The translations under genes and the position numbers were made by a program. The notes beneath the pieces were generated by a model. The model made no database searches. It saw only the letters and a list, made by a program, of their open reading frames with translations, and was not told where the DNA came from. Positions 44,378-53,623 of a stretch of DNA of 64,000 bases are shown one piece after another. Position 1 is the stretch's first letter. Each line of letters starts with the position of its first letter. The stretch is taken from contig JBFNFA010000002.1 of assembly GCA_040797845.1 (NCBI GenBank), positions 434,001-498,000 of the forward strand, in the 5' to 3' direction. Source of the stretch: Clostridium_AW sp040797845 (lineage in GTDB: Bacteria; Bacillota; Clostridia; Clostridiales; Clostridiaceae).

Positions 44378-45382
44378 TTAATACCTAATATTTTTAAATT
44401 CATCTACAAATTCTTGTCTTGAGTCTTTATCCTCACATACCTTATTTAGTCTATTTATAAACACATCTTCCTCCCAAGGTTGTTTTTCAATATAATATTG
44501 TATACCTAATTGCCAAAAGGCTTGAGGAAACTCTATAAATGCAGCCATAATATCTATATCATCTTTATTTACAGGATACACTGAACTGTAACTATCTAAA
44601 ATATGAAGAGAATTAGATATATCCCATTTACCATTTTTCATAGCTCTTATAATTAAACTACTTAAATCATGTAAATGAGTATCTAAAATACAGTAGTCAA
44701 AGTCTATTATATTTATACTCCCTTCCTCGTCTATAAGAACATTATGATGGGCATAATCATGGTGGCAAAAACCTTTTTTTAATATTTCTTCTTTCATTTT
44801 ATCGAAATACTTGCTTTTCATTAGATCCTCTAGCGCCTTATTTATTCTCTTTACCTCTTCTCCTATATGCTTTAGATATAAGATATCAAAATAAGTTTTT
44901 TCATCTTTATTCTCTATTATATTTTTAAAGTCTAATATATCTCTTTTTTTATTAGAAAAATTTTCAAACCAATTAAACCACCCTACTCTAGGCTTCATGT
45001 TTGGTGTTATATTGAACCCTCCACTTTTTACATGGAGCTCTGCAAGCCTATTTGATGCCAAGCTTAATTCCATTGGATTATCATAATTACATGCTCGTGA
45101 TTCTACCCATGGAGTTAAATAAGCATGCTTACTGTCCAAACTAATATAATCTTGAGATTTCGTATTTTTAATAATTTTAGGTGTCTTTTGGAAATCATTT
45201 TTTTCAAGATGTTTAATGGCAGATAATATAAATAGAAAATGACTTATTTCATATTTAATTACTTTAAGGCAATATTTCTCTCCTTCAGTTACTATCCTAT
45301 AGACATTTTTCACCTTTTCTATTTCACGAGGCTTAATAGAATATTCTTCTTCAATCCTCATCTTTATTTGTTCTTCTTTCAA
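44378..45382 (-). CDS. CotS-family spore coat protein kinase-like (copy 4)
   Basis: A 334-residue CotS-like protein with intact catalytic loop CHHDYAHHNVLI and metal loop IIDFDYC, and the shared C-terminal FIEFPQAFWQLGIQYYIEKQ. The start is TTG at 45382 with GGAGG 7 nt upstream. It is divergent from glycosyltransferase copy 2, 144 nt away, just as copy 1 is from glycosyltransferase copy 1. First gene of the three-gene run that continues into the pseudokinase and copy 2. Confidence 0.84.
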   Translation of the reverse strand: MKEEQIKMRIEEEYSIKPREIEKVKNVYRIVTEGEKYCLKVIKYEISHFLFILSAIKHLEKNDFQKTPKIIKNTKSQDYISLDSKHAYLTPWVESRACNYDNPMELSLASNRLAELHVKSGGFNITPNMKPRVGWFNWFENFSNKKRDILDFKNIIENKDEKTYFDILYLKHIGEEVKRINKALEDLMKSKYFDKMKEEILKKGFCHHDYAHHNVLIDEEGSINIIDFDYCILDTHLHDLSSLIIRAMKNGKWDISNSLHILDSYSSVYPVNKDDIDIMAAFIEFPQAFWQLGIQYYIEKQPWEEDVFINRLNKVCEDKDSRQEFVDEFKNIRY

Positions 45383-45526
45383 GGTTTCTCCTCCCCGAAA
45401 TTACTTATAGTTGTATTATATGTAAAATTTCCTTTGTATGTGCTAAATGACACATTTTTCAACTATATATAATATTAATAATATATAAGCTTTTATAACC
45501 TGCCCTGTGTCTAAGGAGGGATTTAA

Positions 45527-46651
45527 ATGAAAATAGGTATTGACGCTAGAGGGATTAACTTTTACAAAGGAACTGGAATTGGAACATATACAGAAAACTT
45601 ATTAAGATGTTTGCTAAACATTGATAGAGATAATTATTACCACATATATTGGTGGGGAGAAAATCATAATGAATTTAAAAAAAATAATTCAAAGATAACT
45701 TTTACTTCTAAAAAAAATAAAAACTTCTTTGAAAATCATTATTTTTCAAATAGTATATCTACTGAAGGTATAGATTTATATCATGTCCCTCAAAACGGCA
45801 TTGGCTTACATCAAGATATTACATGTAAAAAAATTATTACTATTCACGACCTAATTCCTTATATAATGCCAGAAACCGTAGGTAAGGGATATTTAAATAA
45901 GTTTTTAAAAGAATTACCTAATTTAATTGATAACTGTGATGCCATATTAACTGTATCAGAATGGTCTAAAAAAGACATAGCTAAATTTTTTCCTAAATTT
46001 GATCCTGAAAAAATTTTTGTAACTCCTTTAGCAGCAGATTCTAAATATAGGCCTATAGATAAAGATAAATGTAAATATATTCTTAAAAAATTTTATAATA
46101 TTACTAAGCCTTTTATACTGTATATAGGTGGTTTTAGCCCTAGGAAAAATGTTCATTCCCTTATAACAGCCTTTTCTAAAGTATTTAATAGGCTCAATGG
46201 TGAGTATGAACTTGTAATTGTAGGCGCTAATAAAGACAATGGTGAATCATTACTTAACATGAGTAACAACATGGATATAAAAGACCGTATTGTATTCACA
46301 GGTTTTGTCCCCGAGTCTCACCTTCCTTTATTTTATAATGGATGTGATTTATTTGTTTATCCTTCCTTATATGAAGGTTTTGGGCTTCCTCCTCTTGAAG
46401 CTATGAGCTGTGGAACCCCTGTTATATCTTCAAACCTATCATCCATACCAGAAGTAGTTGAAGATGGTGGAATTTTAATTGATCCTTATGATGAAAAGCT
46501 CCTAGAAATAATGATTGAAAAAACCTTAGGAGACATAACCTTTCAGAACTCACTTAAAGAAAAGGCTATAAAAAGAGCTTCTTTATTTTCCTGGACTGAA
46601 ACTGCAAGAAAAACTTTAGATGCTTATAATAAAACATACAACGATATATGA
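45527..46651 (+). CDS. GT4-family glycosyltransferase (copy 2)
   Basis: A 374-residue GT4 enzyme paralogous to the gene at 41417: same length, same opening (MKIGIDARGINFYKGTGIGT), YIGGFSPRKNVHSLITAF, and LYEGFGLPPLEAMSCGTPVI with the E-x7-E pair. Both also share a segment with LYHVPQNGIGL. AAGGAGGG precedes the ATG. Its repeated link with cotS-like genes points to spore-surface glycan assembly, by inference only. Confidence 0.88.
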   Translation: MKIGIDARGINFYKGTGIGTYTENLLRCLLNIDRDNYYHIYWWGENHNEFKKNNSKITFTSKKNKNFFENHYFSNSISTEGIDLYHVPQNGIGLHQDITCKKIITIHDLIPYIMPETVGKGYLNKFLKELPNLIDNCDAILTVSEWSKKDIAKFFPKFDPEKIFVTPLAADSKYRPIDKDKCKYILKKFYNITKPFILYIGGFSPRKNVHSLITAFSKVFNRLNGEYELVIVGANKDNGESLLNMSNNMDIKDRIVFTGFVPESHLPLFYNGCDLFVYPSLYEGFGLPPLEAMSCGTPVISSNLSSIPEVVEDGGILIDPYDEKLLEIMIEKTLGDITFQNSLKEKAIKRASLFSWTETARKTLDAYNKTYNDI

Positions 46652-46684
46652 AAAAGCTTCTCATTTTCCCATGAGAAGCTTTTC
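46651..46684. terminator. Bidirectional terminator between glycosyltransferase 2 and the binding lipoprotein
   Basis: 13-bp perfect stem AAAAGCTTCTCAT / ATGAGAAGCTTTT with 6-nt loop; it overlaps the stop of the convergent gene. Confidence 0.85.
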
Positions 46685-47800
46685 TGTATTTACAGCCATA
46701 AGCCATAACTTAATATTATTATAGTATTCTACTGTTCTGTTTAAATCCTTTGATTTATGGGCACTTGTATTGACAGGAAACACACCCTCATTAAACAATA
46801 ACTCTTGTTGAAGTCTTTCATTTGCCATCATAAATTCCATAAAGGTTAAAACTAGTTCCTTATTATTTGTTTCTTTTGGTACAAAAGCACTATATCCATC
46901 TAAAGATATCTCTCTATTTCCCCCTATCTCAAAAGCAGGAACTTTGGCGACTACCCACTTTCCGCTCATCTCAGGAACTTCCTTCATAATCTTATTTATA
47001 TGATTTATATTTACTATTGATGCAGCTAGCTTTCCACTTTTTATTTCATCTATCAAATTATTTCCTGTTATAATATCTTCCTTCTTAAAAGTTTCAATAA
47101 CATTTCTAACTTTTAAAATATCAGAATATGATAGATTGCTATTTTCTTCTAAATAATAACCGCTTCCTGCTAATTGACTTAATAATAAATTATAAAGTTC
47201 ATTCTCATTTTCTTGCCATATAAATTCATAATTATTCTTATTCTTTTTATTTATAATTCTACATTTATTTATAAAATCTTCCCATGTTCTTATATCTTCA
47301 ATATTTATCTTGCTCTTTTCAAATATTTCCTTCCTATATATCATGTAATAGGGCTTTCTATCTAAAGGCAAACCATAAATACTGTTATTCACAGAAACCT
47401 TTTTAATATCTTCTTTATTATAATTGTCTTTATACGGCGCCAGAATTGAAGATATATCAAAAAGTTCATCTTGATTCTCTTTTAATATGTATGGAATATA
47501 CTTATTTTCCACAACTATAATATTACTCTTATTTTTTCCCTTTTCATTTAAAAGCTTATCAAAGTTATCATAAATATCTTCTTCTACTCTGATGTTAAAA
47601 GTCACATTTGGGAAATATTTTGTGAATTCCTGAGAAAATTTCTTTATATAATTTTCTCTATCTTTGTGTACTACAATATTAACCTGTCCTTTTAGCCTTT
47701 TATTAAACCCATTAGTTGGCTCCTTATTATCACAAGATACAAATAAAAGATTAAACATTAATATGATAATTAAGTACTTGGTCAGATTCTTATTGTTCAT
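46661..47800 (-). CDS. Extracellular solute-binding lipoprotein (family 1), orphan
   Basis: A 379-residue lipoprotein. The signal peptide ends LLFVSC (lipid Cys near residue 23). The body resembles family 1 sugar-binding proteins: a periplasmic-binding fold with LYDISS-like N-domain (DELFDISSILAPYKDNY), SIYGLPLDRKPYYMIYRKEIF and WEDFINKCRIINKK, then ISLDGYSAFVPKETNN near the C-terminus. No permease or ATPase gene is nearby, so it either serves a distant transporter or has another role, such as sensing. AAGGGAG precedes the ATG. Confidence 0.75.
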   Translation of the reverse strand: MNNKNLTKYLIIILMFNLLFVSCDNKEPTNGFNKRLKGQVNIVVHKDRENYIKKFSQEFTKYFPNVTFNIRVEEDIYDNFDKLLNEKGKNKSNIIVVENKYIPYILKENQDELFDISSILAPYKDNYNKEDIKKVSVNNSIYGLPLDRKPYYMIYRKEIFEKSKINIEDIRTWEDFINKCRIINKKNKNNYEFIWQENENELYNLLLSQLAGSGYYLEENSNLSYSDILKVRNVIETFKKEDIITGNNLIDEIKSGKLAASIVNINHINKIMKEVPEMSGKWVVAKVPAFEIGGNREISLDGYSAFVPKETNNKELVLTFMEFMMANERLQQELLFNEGVFPVNTSAHKSKDLNRTVEYYNNIKLWLMAVNTEKLLMGK

Positions 47801-47823
47801 ACTCTTCTCCCTTAAATATATAT

Positions 47824-48570
47824 TTATAGTTTATTAATCATACTAGCACTATAGCCAGCTCCAAATCCATTATCTATATTTACAACTGTTACCCCTGAAG
47901 CACAGCTATTAAGCATTGATAAAAGAGCTGCTAATCCATTGAAATTAGCTCCATATCCTACACTAGTAGGTACAGCTATAACTGGTTTATCTATTAATCC
48001 ACCCACAACGCTAGCAAGGGCTCCTTCCATGCCCGCTACTACGATAACAACTTTAGCCCCTCTTATTATATCCAACTTATCAAACAATCTATGTATACCA
48101 GCCACTCCCACATCATAAATTCTCTCTACCTTATTTCCAAAAGTTTCTGCCGTAATAGCCGCTTCTTCACATACAGAAATATCTGAAGTTCCTGCTGCTA
48201 CCACAGCAATATACGAGTCTGAGGCTTTAGGTGCATTTTTCATTATCCTTATAATCTTTGCTTCTTTATGATATTCAGCTTCTTTACAAAAATCTCTTAC
48301 TTCATCAAACATTTCCTCTGTGGCCCTAGTAGCTAATATATTATTTTCTTTCGTCATCATAAACTTTATAATCTCTTTTACTTGCTCTACAGTCTTCCCC
48401 CCACAGTATATAACTTCTGGATAGCCTACTCTAATCTCCCTATGGTTATCAATTTTGGCAAATCCTAAGTCTTTAAAAGGAAGTTCTTTAAAGGCTTTTA
48501 CTCCATCTTCTAGAGATATTCTATTTTCCTTTATACTAATCAATAGCTCCTTTATATCTTTCTCATTCAT
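47824..48570 (-). CDS. larB: Nickel-pincer cofactor biosynthesis protein LarB
   Basis: LarB (248 aa) carboxylates and hydrolyses nicotinic acid adenine dinucleotide, the first step toward the nickel-pincer nucleotide of lactate racemase. The C-terminal half is PurE-like (VVAAGTSDISVCEEAA, VIVVAGMEGALASVVGGL, GYGANFNGLAALLSML). ATG at 48570 is preferred because the AAGGATGG site lies between it and the upstream ATG (48582). It overlaps larE by 8 nt; transcribed after larC and larE. Confidence 0.93.
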   Translation of the reverse strand: MNEKDIKELLISIKENRISLEDGVKAFKELPFKDLGFAKIDNHREIRVGYPEVIYCGGKTVEQVKEIIKFMMTKENNILATRATEEMFDEVRDFCKEAEYHKEAKIIRIMKNAPKASDSYIAVVAAGTSDISVCEEAAITAETFGNKVERIYDVGVAGIHRLFDKLDIIRGAKVVIVVAGMEGALASVVGGLIDKPVIAVPTSVGYGANFNGLAALLSMLNSCASGVTVVNIDNGFGAGYSASMINKL

Positions 48571-49381
48571 TGCTATTTCCATCCTTTATACTGCTATCCA
48601 TACTACCACTTCTATATCCTTCTAAATCAACAGTTACGTATTTATATCCTAATAGCTTTAGCTCTGAAACTACCATGTTTGAAATTTTCTCCTGGAAAAA
48701 CTCACATATCTGATTTTTATACACTTCTATTCTTGCTGTTTCTCCATAACTTCTTACTCTAGCACCCTTAAATCCTATTTGATGTAAAAACTCTTCGCTT
48801 TTCTCAACTCTTTCAAGTTCCTCAAAGGATATCTCTTTTCCATAAGGGATTCTAGATAGAAGGCATGCATAAGAAGGCTTATTCCAAGTGTTTAACTTTA
48901 ACTCTTTTGAGTATTGCCTAATTTCTTCTTTTTTAAAACCTAATTCTTTAAGAGGACTTTTTATGCTAAGCTCATCTAATGCCTTCATACCAGGTCTATA
49001 TTCTTTTGTGTCATCAAAATTAGTTCCGTCTAATACATATTTAGCCCCTTTATCCTTTGCAAGAAGCATAATTCTATTAAACACAGCCTTTTTGCAAATA
49101 TAACATCTGTCTTCAGGATTATTTTTAATGAGATCTTCTAATGGCATTTCTAAGAAATAATGTTCTACACCACTACTTTTAACGATCTCCTTTACTTCTT
49201 CTATCTCTCTTTTAGGAATATATGGTGCTTTTACTGTTATAGCTACAACATTGTCCCCTAATGCCTCTTGAGACGCTTTTAGGAGAAAATTGCTATCTAC
49301 TCCACCGGAAAATGCTATAGCAACCTTTTCTAATCCTCTCAAATATTCAATTAAGTCCTTATACTTACTATCTTTAATCAT
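48563..49381 (-). CDS. larE: ATP-dependent sulfur transferase LarE
   Basis: PP-loop enzyme (272 aa) that thiolates the pyridinium dicarboxylate of the pincer cofactor. SGGVDS (about 25-30) is the ATP loop. Cys173 in SYACLLSR matches the Cys that Lactobacillus LarE sacrifices as sulfur donor; this protein also has the pair CYIC at 93 and 96, as in LarE forms thought to hold a [4Fe-4S] cluster and use outside sulfur. The start at 49381 follows GAGG. It lies between larC and larB. Confidence 0.92.
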   Translation of the reverse strand: MIKDSKYKDLIEYLRGLEKVAIAFSGGVDSNFLLKASQEALGDNVVAITVKAPYIPKREIEEVKEIVKSSGVEHYFLEMPLEDLIKNNPEDRCYICKKAVFNRIMLLAKDKGAKYVLDGTNFDDTKEYRPGMKALDELSIKSPLKELGFKKEEIRQYSKELKLNTWNKPSYACLLSRIPYGKEISFEELERVEKSEEFLHQIGFKGARVRSYGETARIEVYKNQICEFFQEKISNMVVSELKLLGYKYVTVDLEGYRSGSMDSSIKDGNSNE

Positions 49382-49406
49382 TAATACCACCTCAGAATTA
49401 ATAAAT

Positions 49407-50672
49407 TTATTTGTTTAACTCTTTTAAAATACCATTATACACTTCATTAAAAGATATGCCTTCTCTTTCTGCCACAGATTTTACATCTTCATACTCTGGT
49501 TTGCACTTCACCTTTTCACCATTTAAATAAGCATTTTTAATTTTAATTTTACCGTAAGGAGTATCTATATGCTCTATACTTCTATTAAGACACTCTCTTT
49601 GAACCTTATATTTTCTAAATCCTAATGTGGTTGTTTCTTTTAATACTAAATTTTTTATTTTCTCTTCACTTTCAATATTATATAGCACTGATAAATTAAT
49701 TCCTGGTCTTCCTTTTTTCATAATCGTTGGAGTTAAATATACATCTAATGCTCCTACTTCCATTAGCTTGTCCATTACATATGGATATATTTCAGGATTC
49801 ATATCGTCAATATTGCATTCTAGCACATATACATCTTGATTGTATTGAACCTCTCCTAAAAAAACCCTAAGCACATTAGGGACATTCCCTTCATCTTTAA
49901 ACCCTATGCCGTATCCGATCTTATTAATATTAAAACTTAAATCTTCTTTGTATTCAGAAACTAATGTAGCTAATATTGCAGCTCCTGTGGGAGTTGTAGC
50001 TTCAAAAGGTATAGTCCCTTTTTTAACAGGTATTCCTTTTAATATTTCTGTGGTAGCTGGTGCCGGTACTGGAAAGGTTCCATGTGCGCAATTTACAAAA
50101 CCTTTACCCAATTCTATTGGAGCAGAAATAACTTTATCTACATTTAAATAATCATAGCAAATAGCTGCCCCTACTATATCTACAATAGAATCTACAGCTC
50201 CAACCTCATGAAAATGAACATCATACAAATCTTTTCCATGAACCTTAGCTTCGGCTTCTGCTACTTTTTCAAAGATTTTCATACTTAGTTCTTTTACTCT
50301 TGAATTTAACTTGCTATTATAAATTATTTCTTCTATATCTTTTAAGTTTCTATGATGATGACTTCCGCTGTCTTCCTCATGTCTATGTATATGTTCATGA
50401 TGATGTCCATTATTGTGTTCATGTCCATCATGTTTATGTTCATCATTATGTTCATGAACATGGTGGTCATGATGGTCTTCTAGAATCACATTTACTTTAG
50501 TGCCAGTTATACCTTTTCTTTCATCTTTTTTTACCTCTATGCGATAACCATGTAAGTGTATTTTACATAACTCTTTTAAAAGGTAGTCCTCATCCACTCC
50601 CAAGTCTATCATAGCTCCTAAATTCATATCACCACTAATTCCCGAAAAGCAATCATAATATAGAACTCTCAT
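49407..50672 (-). CDS. larC: Nickel-inserting pincer cofactor cyclometallase LarC (unsplit)
   Basis: LarC (421 aa) inserts nickel into the pincer nucleotide at the cost of CTP. It begins MRVLYYDCFSGISGDMNLGA, and ends with the C-terminal domain containing ECNIDDMNPEIYPYVMDKL. In Lactobacillus the gene is split in two frames joined by frameshifting; here it is one open frame. A long His-rich stretch at about residues 66-110 (EHKHDGHEHNNGHHHEHIHR in part) may store nickel. The start was moved in from 50759 to the ATG at 50672 after AAGGGG. Confidence 0.93.
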   Translation of the reverse strand: MRVLYYDCFSGISGDMNLGAMIDLGVDEDYLLKELCKIHLHGYRIEVKKDERKGITGTKVNVILEDHHDHHVHEHNDEHKHDGHEHNNGHHHEHIHRHEEDSGSHHHRNLKDIEEIIYNSKLNSRVKELSMKIFEKVAEAEAKVHGKDLYDVHFHEVGAVDSIVDIVGAAICYDYLNVDKVISAPIELGKGFVNCAHGTFPVPAPATTEILKGIPVKKGTIPFEATTPTGAAILATLVSEYKEDLSFNINKIGYGIGFKDEGNVPNVLRVFLGEVQYNQDVYVLECNIDDMNPEIYPYVMDKLMEVGALDVYLTPTIMKKGRPGINLSVLYNIESEEKIKNLVLKETTTLGFRKYKVQRECLNRSIEHIDTPYGKIKIKNAYLNGEKVKCKPEYEDVKSVAEREGISFNEVYNGILKELNK

Positions 50673-50688
50673 ATCCCATTCACCCCTT

Positions 50689-51297
50689 CTATTTTTTTGA
50701 TACATATTTATTTCCTTTAATATAAAACCTCCAAGGATAATCTTTAGCTTCCTCAGCATAGTCTATCCCTATACGTTTTGACGTAGAAATCTCAAAATTT
50801 TCTTTTATGTCCTCCTCTATAAAGATATCATCTTCTAGTAAATCTAAACTATTTAAGTCTTTATCTATACCCATAGCCATACATAACTTTGAAGGTCCAT
50901 TTGTTATATTTATTTTTTCCCTATTACTTAGATTATCATAGCCTTTTTTGAATCTTCTAAAGCTCATAACCTCAATATCTTCTAATGGTTCAACAGCCCT
51001 TATTAAGACAGCTTGAGGTACACCTTCCTCTCTCGTTACTACATTCATGCAGTAATAAAGGCCATAAATAAAGTATACATAAGAAAATCCAGGTTTTCCA
51101 TACATGACTTCAGTTCTTTTAGTTCTTCTATTGTTATAGGAGTGAGCGGCTTTATCCATGAATCCCATATAAGCCTCTACCTCCACTATTTTACCTTTAC
51201 ATATTTTATTATCTTTATTTACTACTAATATCTTCCCTAATAACTCTTCTGCAACAATAAGAGTATCTCTATTATAGAAATCTCTAGACAACTTCAT
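50689..51297 (-). CDS. 3-methyladenine DNA glycosylase (MPG family)
   Basis: A methylpurine glycosylase of the AAG/MPG fold (about 202 aa) that removes alkylated or deaminated purines as the first step of base excision repair. Family marks are FYNRDTLIVAEELLGKIL, GKIVEVEAYMGFMDKAAHSY with the catalytic Glu, and YGKPGFSYVYFIYGLYYCMN. A GTG and two ATG codons follow AAAGGG closely; the second ATG at 51297 has the best spacing. It precedes larC by 16 nt, so co-transcription with the lar genes is likely though unrelated in function. Confidence 0.92.
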   Translation of the reverse strand: MKLSRDFYNRDTLIVAEELLGKILVVNKDNKICKGKIVEVEAYMGFMDKAAHSYNNRRTKRTEVMYGKPGFSYVYFIYGLYYCMNVVTREEGVPQAVLIRAVEPLEDIEVMSFRRFKKGYDNLSNREKINITNGPSKLCMAMGIDKDLNSLDLLEDDIFIEEDIKENFEISTSKRIGIDYAEEAKDYPWRFYIKGNKYVSKK

Positions 51298-51469
51298 CAT
51301 TATCACCCTTTCATTTATAGAGTTATTATCTCTTTATATTAATTAATTATTATTAAATTTGTCTATTCTATAAGAAATAAAATCTTTTATTATTAATTTT
51401 AATCATTTAAATATTTCTTATGTACTTAATATTATAATTGTATTTTTTGCTATTCCAAAATAATATTTT

Positions 51470-51519
51470 AATAAATAAAGTATAGATGTAGAGAATAAAC
51501 CTTCTCCACATCTATACTT
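51470..51519 (-). terminator. Rho-independent terminator of the MATE gene
   Basis: 18-bp stem with one mismatch (51479-51496 with 51502-51519, core AAGTATAGATGT), then TTTATTTATT on the minus strand. Confidence 0.75.
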
Positions 51520-51547
51520 CAATCTCATAAAATATTATTAATGTTGT

Positions 51548-53005
51548 TTAAGAAACTTCTGTGTCTAAATTTTGCTGATTTTCATTTTTTCTATTGAATG
51601 TCTTTAAAAAATTTATAGCTAATATAGTTGCTACAATAATTGCTGATAAATCAGCAATAGGTTGAGTAAGCATTAATCCATACAATCCTGGCTCCATTGT
51701 GTTTGGGAAAATAAACTTAACCATATTAGCTAAATTAATGTTATTGCTAAAAAGATTTGGTAAAATTAGTATAGCTGGTATAAGGAATAATCCTTGTCTT
51801 GCAACAGATATAATCGTTGCCTCCACACCCCTACCTAATCCTAAGAATAGACCATTAAACACCAATTGAAATCCTAGGAAAGGCAATACTAAAGAAAAAC
51901 CTCTTATATTATTTACACCTAATTTTATAACTTCAATATCATTACTAAAAGCTCTAACCAAGGCACCAGAGGATATATTCAATAGCAAAACAGCTGCTAC
52001 CCCGTAGGCCGTAGTCCATATAAGAGATATTTTAGTAGCTTTTTTAACTCTATCATAATTTTTCGCTCCATAGTTATAACCTACAAAAGGTTGGAACCCT
52101 TGAATATACCCAAATAAAACATAAGTAATCAAAGTATTTATTTTTACGGTAATTCCTAAAGAAGCAACCGCTGCATCTCCATACACTACTGCTGCTGAAT
52201 TTAAAAGTGCCATGCCAAAGGAAGCTAAAAACTGCATTAAAAAAGTAGGCATACCCATCTTAAAAATTTCACTGTATATTTTCTTACTAGGTATAAAAAA
52301 CTTTTTATCTATTGATACTACTCCCTTTTTTCTCTTAAAATAAGATAACAGATATATGGTAGAAACCCCTTGACCAATTATTGTAGCAATCGCTGCACCC
52401 TTTACTTTCATATCAAGGGTTAGTATAAAAATAGGATCTAAAACAATATTTAGTATTGCACCAATCATTAAAGCATACATACTAAATTTAGAATTACCCT
52501 CAGCACGAATTATATTATTTAGAGTCATATTCACTATAGTAATTGTTGAACCTAATACTAATATAACTGAATAATCCATAGCGTATGGTAATATAGTTTC
52601 TGACGCTCCAGTGATGGATAAAATTTGCTTTAAAAATATAAGGCAAATTATAGTGCACAATATTCCCGTTCCTACAGCAGTAAAAAATGCAGTAGCGGCT
52701 GTTCTGCTAGCTTCTTCATTGTTTTTTTCTCCTAGACATCTTGATATATAAGATGCGGCTCCTACACCAAAAGTCTGTCCTATAGCACCTATAATCATAA
52801 ATATAGGAAAAGATACAGAGACCGCACCAATAGCTGATGTATCTCTTAGCATCCCTACAAAAGCAGTGTCCGCTAAATTGTAAACTGCATTAATAAGCAT
52901 AGCCACTATAGCTGGAATAGCTAAAGTTAATAATACTTTTTTAATTTCTCCTTCTCCCATCATGCGGGCTTTTTTTTGTCTTTCTTCTGAAGCTATTGAA
53001 CTCAT
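51548..53005 (-). CDS. MATE family efflux transporter
   Basis: A 485-residue carrier with about 12 membrane helices in two related halves (opening LTLAIPAIVAMLINAVYNLADT, mid-protein MGMPTFLMQFLASFGMALLN). MATE proteins export cationic drugs or metabolites with sodium or proton exchange. It is 11 nt downstream of a tetR gene, which has an operator over its promoter, so export is likely induced by a ligand of that repressor. The substrate is not known. Confidence 0.92.
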   Translation of the reverse strand: MSSIASEERQKKARMMGEGEIKKVLLTLAIPAIVAMLINAVYNLADTAFVGMLRDTSAIGAVSVSFPIFMIIGAIGQTFGVGAASYISRCLGEKNNEEASRTAATAFFTAVGTGILCTIICLIFLKQILSITGASETILPYAMDYSVILVLGSTITIVNMTLNNIIRAEGNSKFSMYALMIGAILNIVLDPIFILTLDMKVKGAAIATIIGQGVSTIYLLSYFKRKKGVVSIDKKFFIPSKKIYSEIFKMGMPTFLMQFLASFGMALLNSAAVVYGDAAVASLGITVKINTLITYVLFGYIQGFQPFVGYNYGAKNYDRVKKATKISLIWTTAYGVAAVLLLNISSGALVRAFSNDIEVIKLGVNNIRGFSLVLPFLGFQLVFNGLFLGLGRGVEATIISVARQGLFLIPAILILPNLFSNNINLANMVKFIFPNTMEPGLYGLMLTQPIADLSAIIVATILAINFLKTFNRKNENQQNLDTEVS

Positions 53006-53016
53006 TTAATCACTCC

Positions 53017-53583
53017 TTATGCTAAAAACGCTTCTAATATTTTATTTAAAATTTTTATATTTTTTACCTTTTCATTTTTATATGATTTTATAATAGATAC
53101 TATAGACATGAGTATAATCTCGGATATTTTCATATCTATATTTTTATCTTCTTTAAATTCTTCTTTTTTTTCTAGCTTACTTATAGAAAGTTCTATCTTC
53201 TTAGTAAGAGTTTCTTTAAATTCTATAACTCTTTCATCATTAGATAGATCCTTTATATTGTCATTCCACAATTCTTTTCCGATTCCTTGCCTATTTTCTA
53301 TGTCACCATATAAAATATTTATAACTTCATTTGCTTTTTCTTTAGGCAATAAAGATGATTGTAATACATTATCTAGCTTAATAAAAGTATCATTCCAACT
53401 TTCTTGCAATATAGAAATATAGAGCTCTTTCTTATTAGGATAATAATTGTAAAGTGTGCCTACTGCTATGCCGCATTCTTTAGCGATCATTTTCATATCT
53501 ACTGCTTTATAGCCCTTTTTTAAAAATAAATCCATTGAAGCATTGAATATTTTACTCTCTATATCTTTTATTATTTTAGGCAT
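53017..53583 (-). CDS. TetR family transcriptional regulator
   Basis: A 188-residue repressor. The N-terminal helix-turn-helix (about 10-55) reads MKMIAKECGIAVGTLYNYYPNKKELY, typical TetR; the C-terminal ligand domain is diverged and helical. It leads a two-gene operon with the MATE exporter. An inverted repeat TGAAT-CATA-ATTCA at 53604-53623 overlaps its own promoter, implying autorepression with the pump. AGGAGGTG precedes the ATG. Confidence 0.9.
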   Translation of the reverse strand: MPKIIKDIESKIFNASMDLFLKKGYKAVDMKMIAKECGIAVGTLYNYYPNKKELYISILQESWNDTFIKLDNVLQSSLLPKEKANEVINILYGDIENRQGIGKELWNDNIKDLSNDERVIEFKETLTKKIELSISKLEKKEEFKEDKNIDMKISEIILMSIVSIIKSYKNEKVKNIKILNKILEAFLA

Positions 53584-53603
53584 AAAAGCACCTCCTTATT
53601 TTT

Positions 53604-53623
53604 AAATGAATCATAATTCATTT
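53604..53623. promoter_or_regulatory. Probable TetR operator
   Basis: Perfect 8-bp inverted repeat AAATGAAT-CATA-ATTCATTT, covering part of the -10 box of the tetR promoter. Confidence 0.65.

Noticed and set aside
50300..50500. Plus-strand frame rich in His, Val and Tyr
   Set aside because: Mirror image of the His-rich codons of larC; no independent start signal.
49407..50672. Programmed frameshift in larC as in Lactobacillus
   Set aside because: The reading frame is continuous through both LarC domains, so no frameshift is needed.
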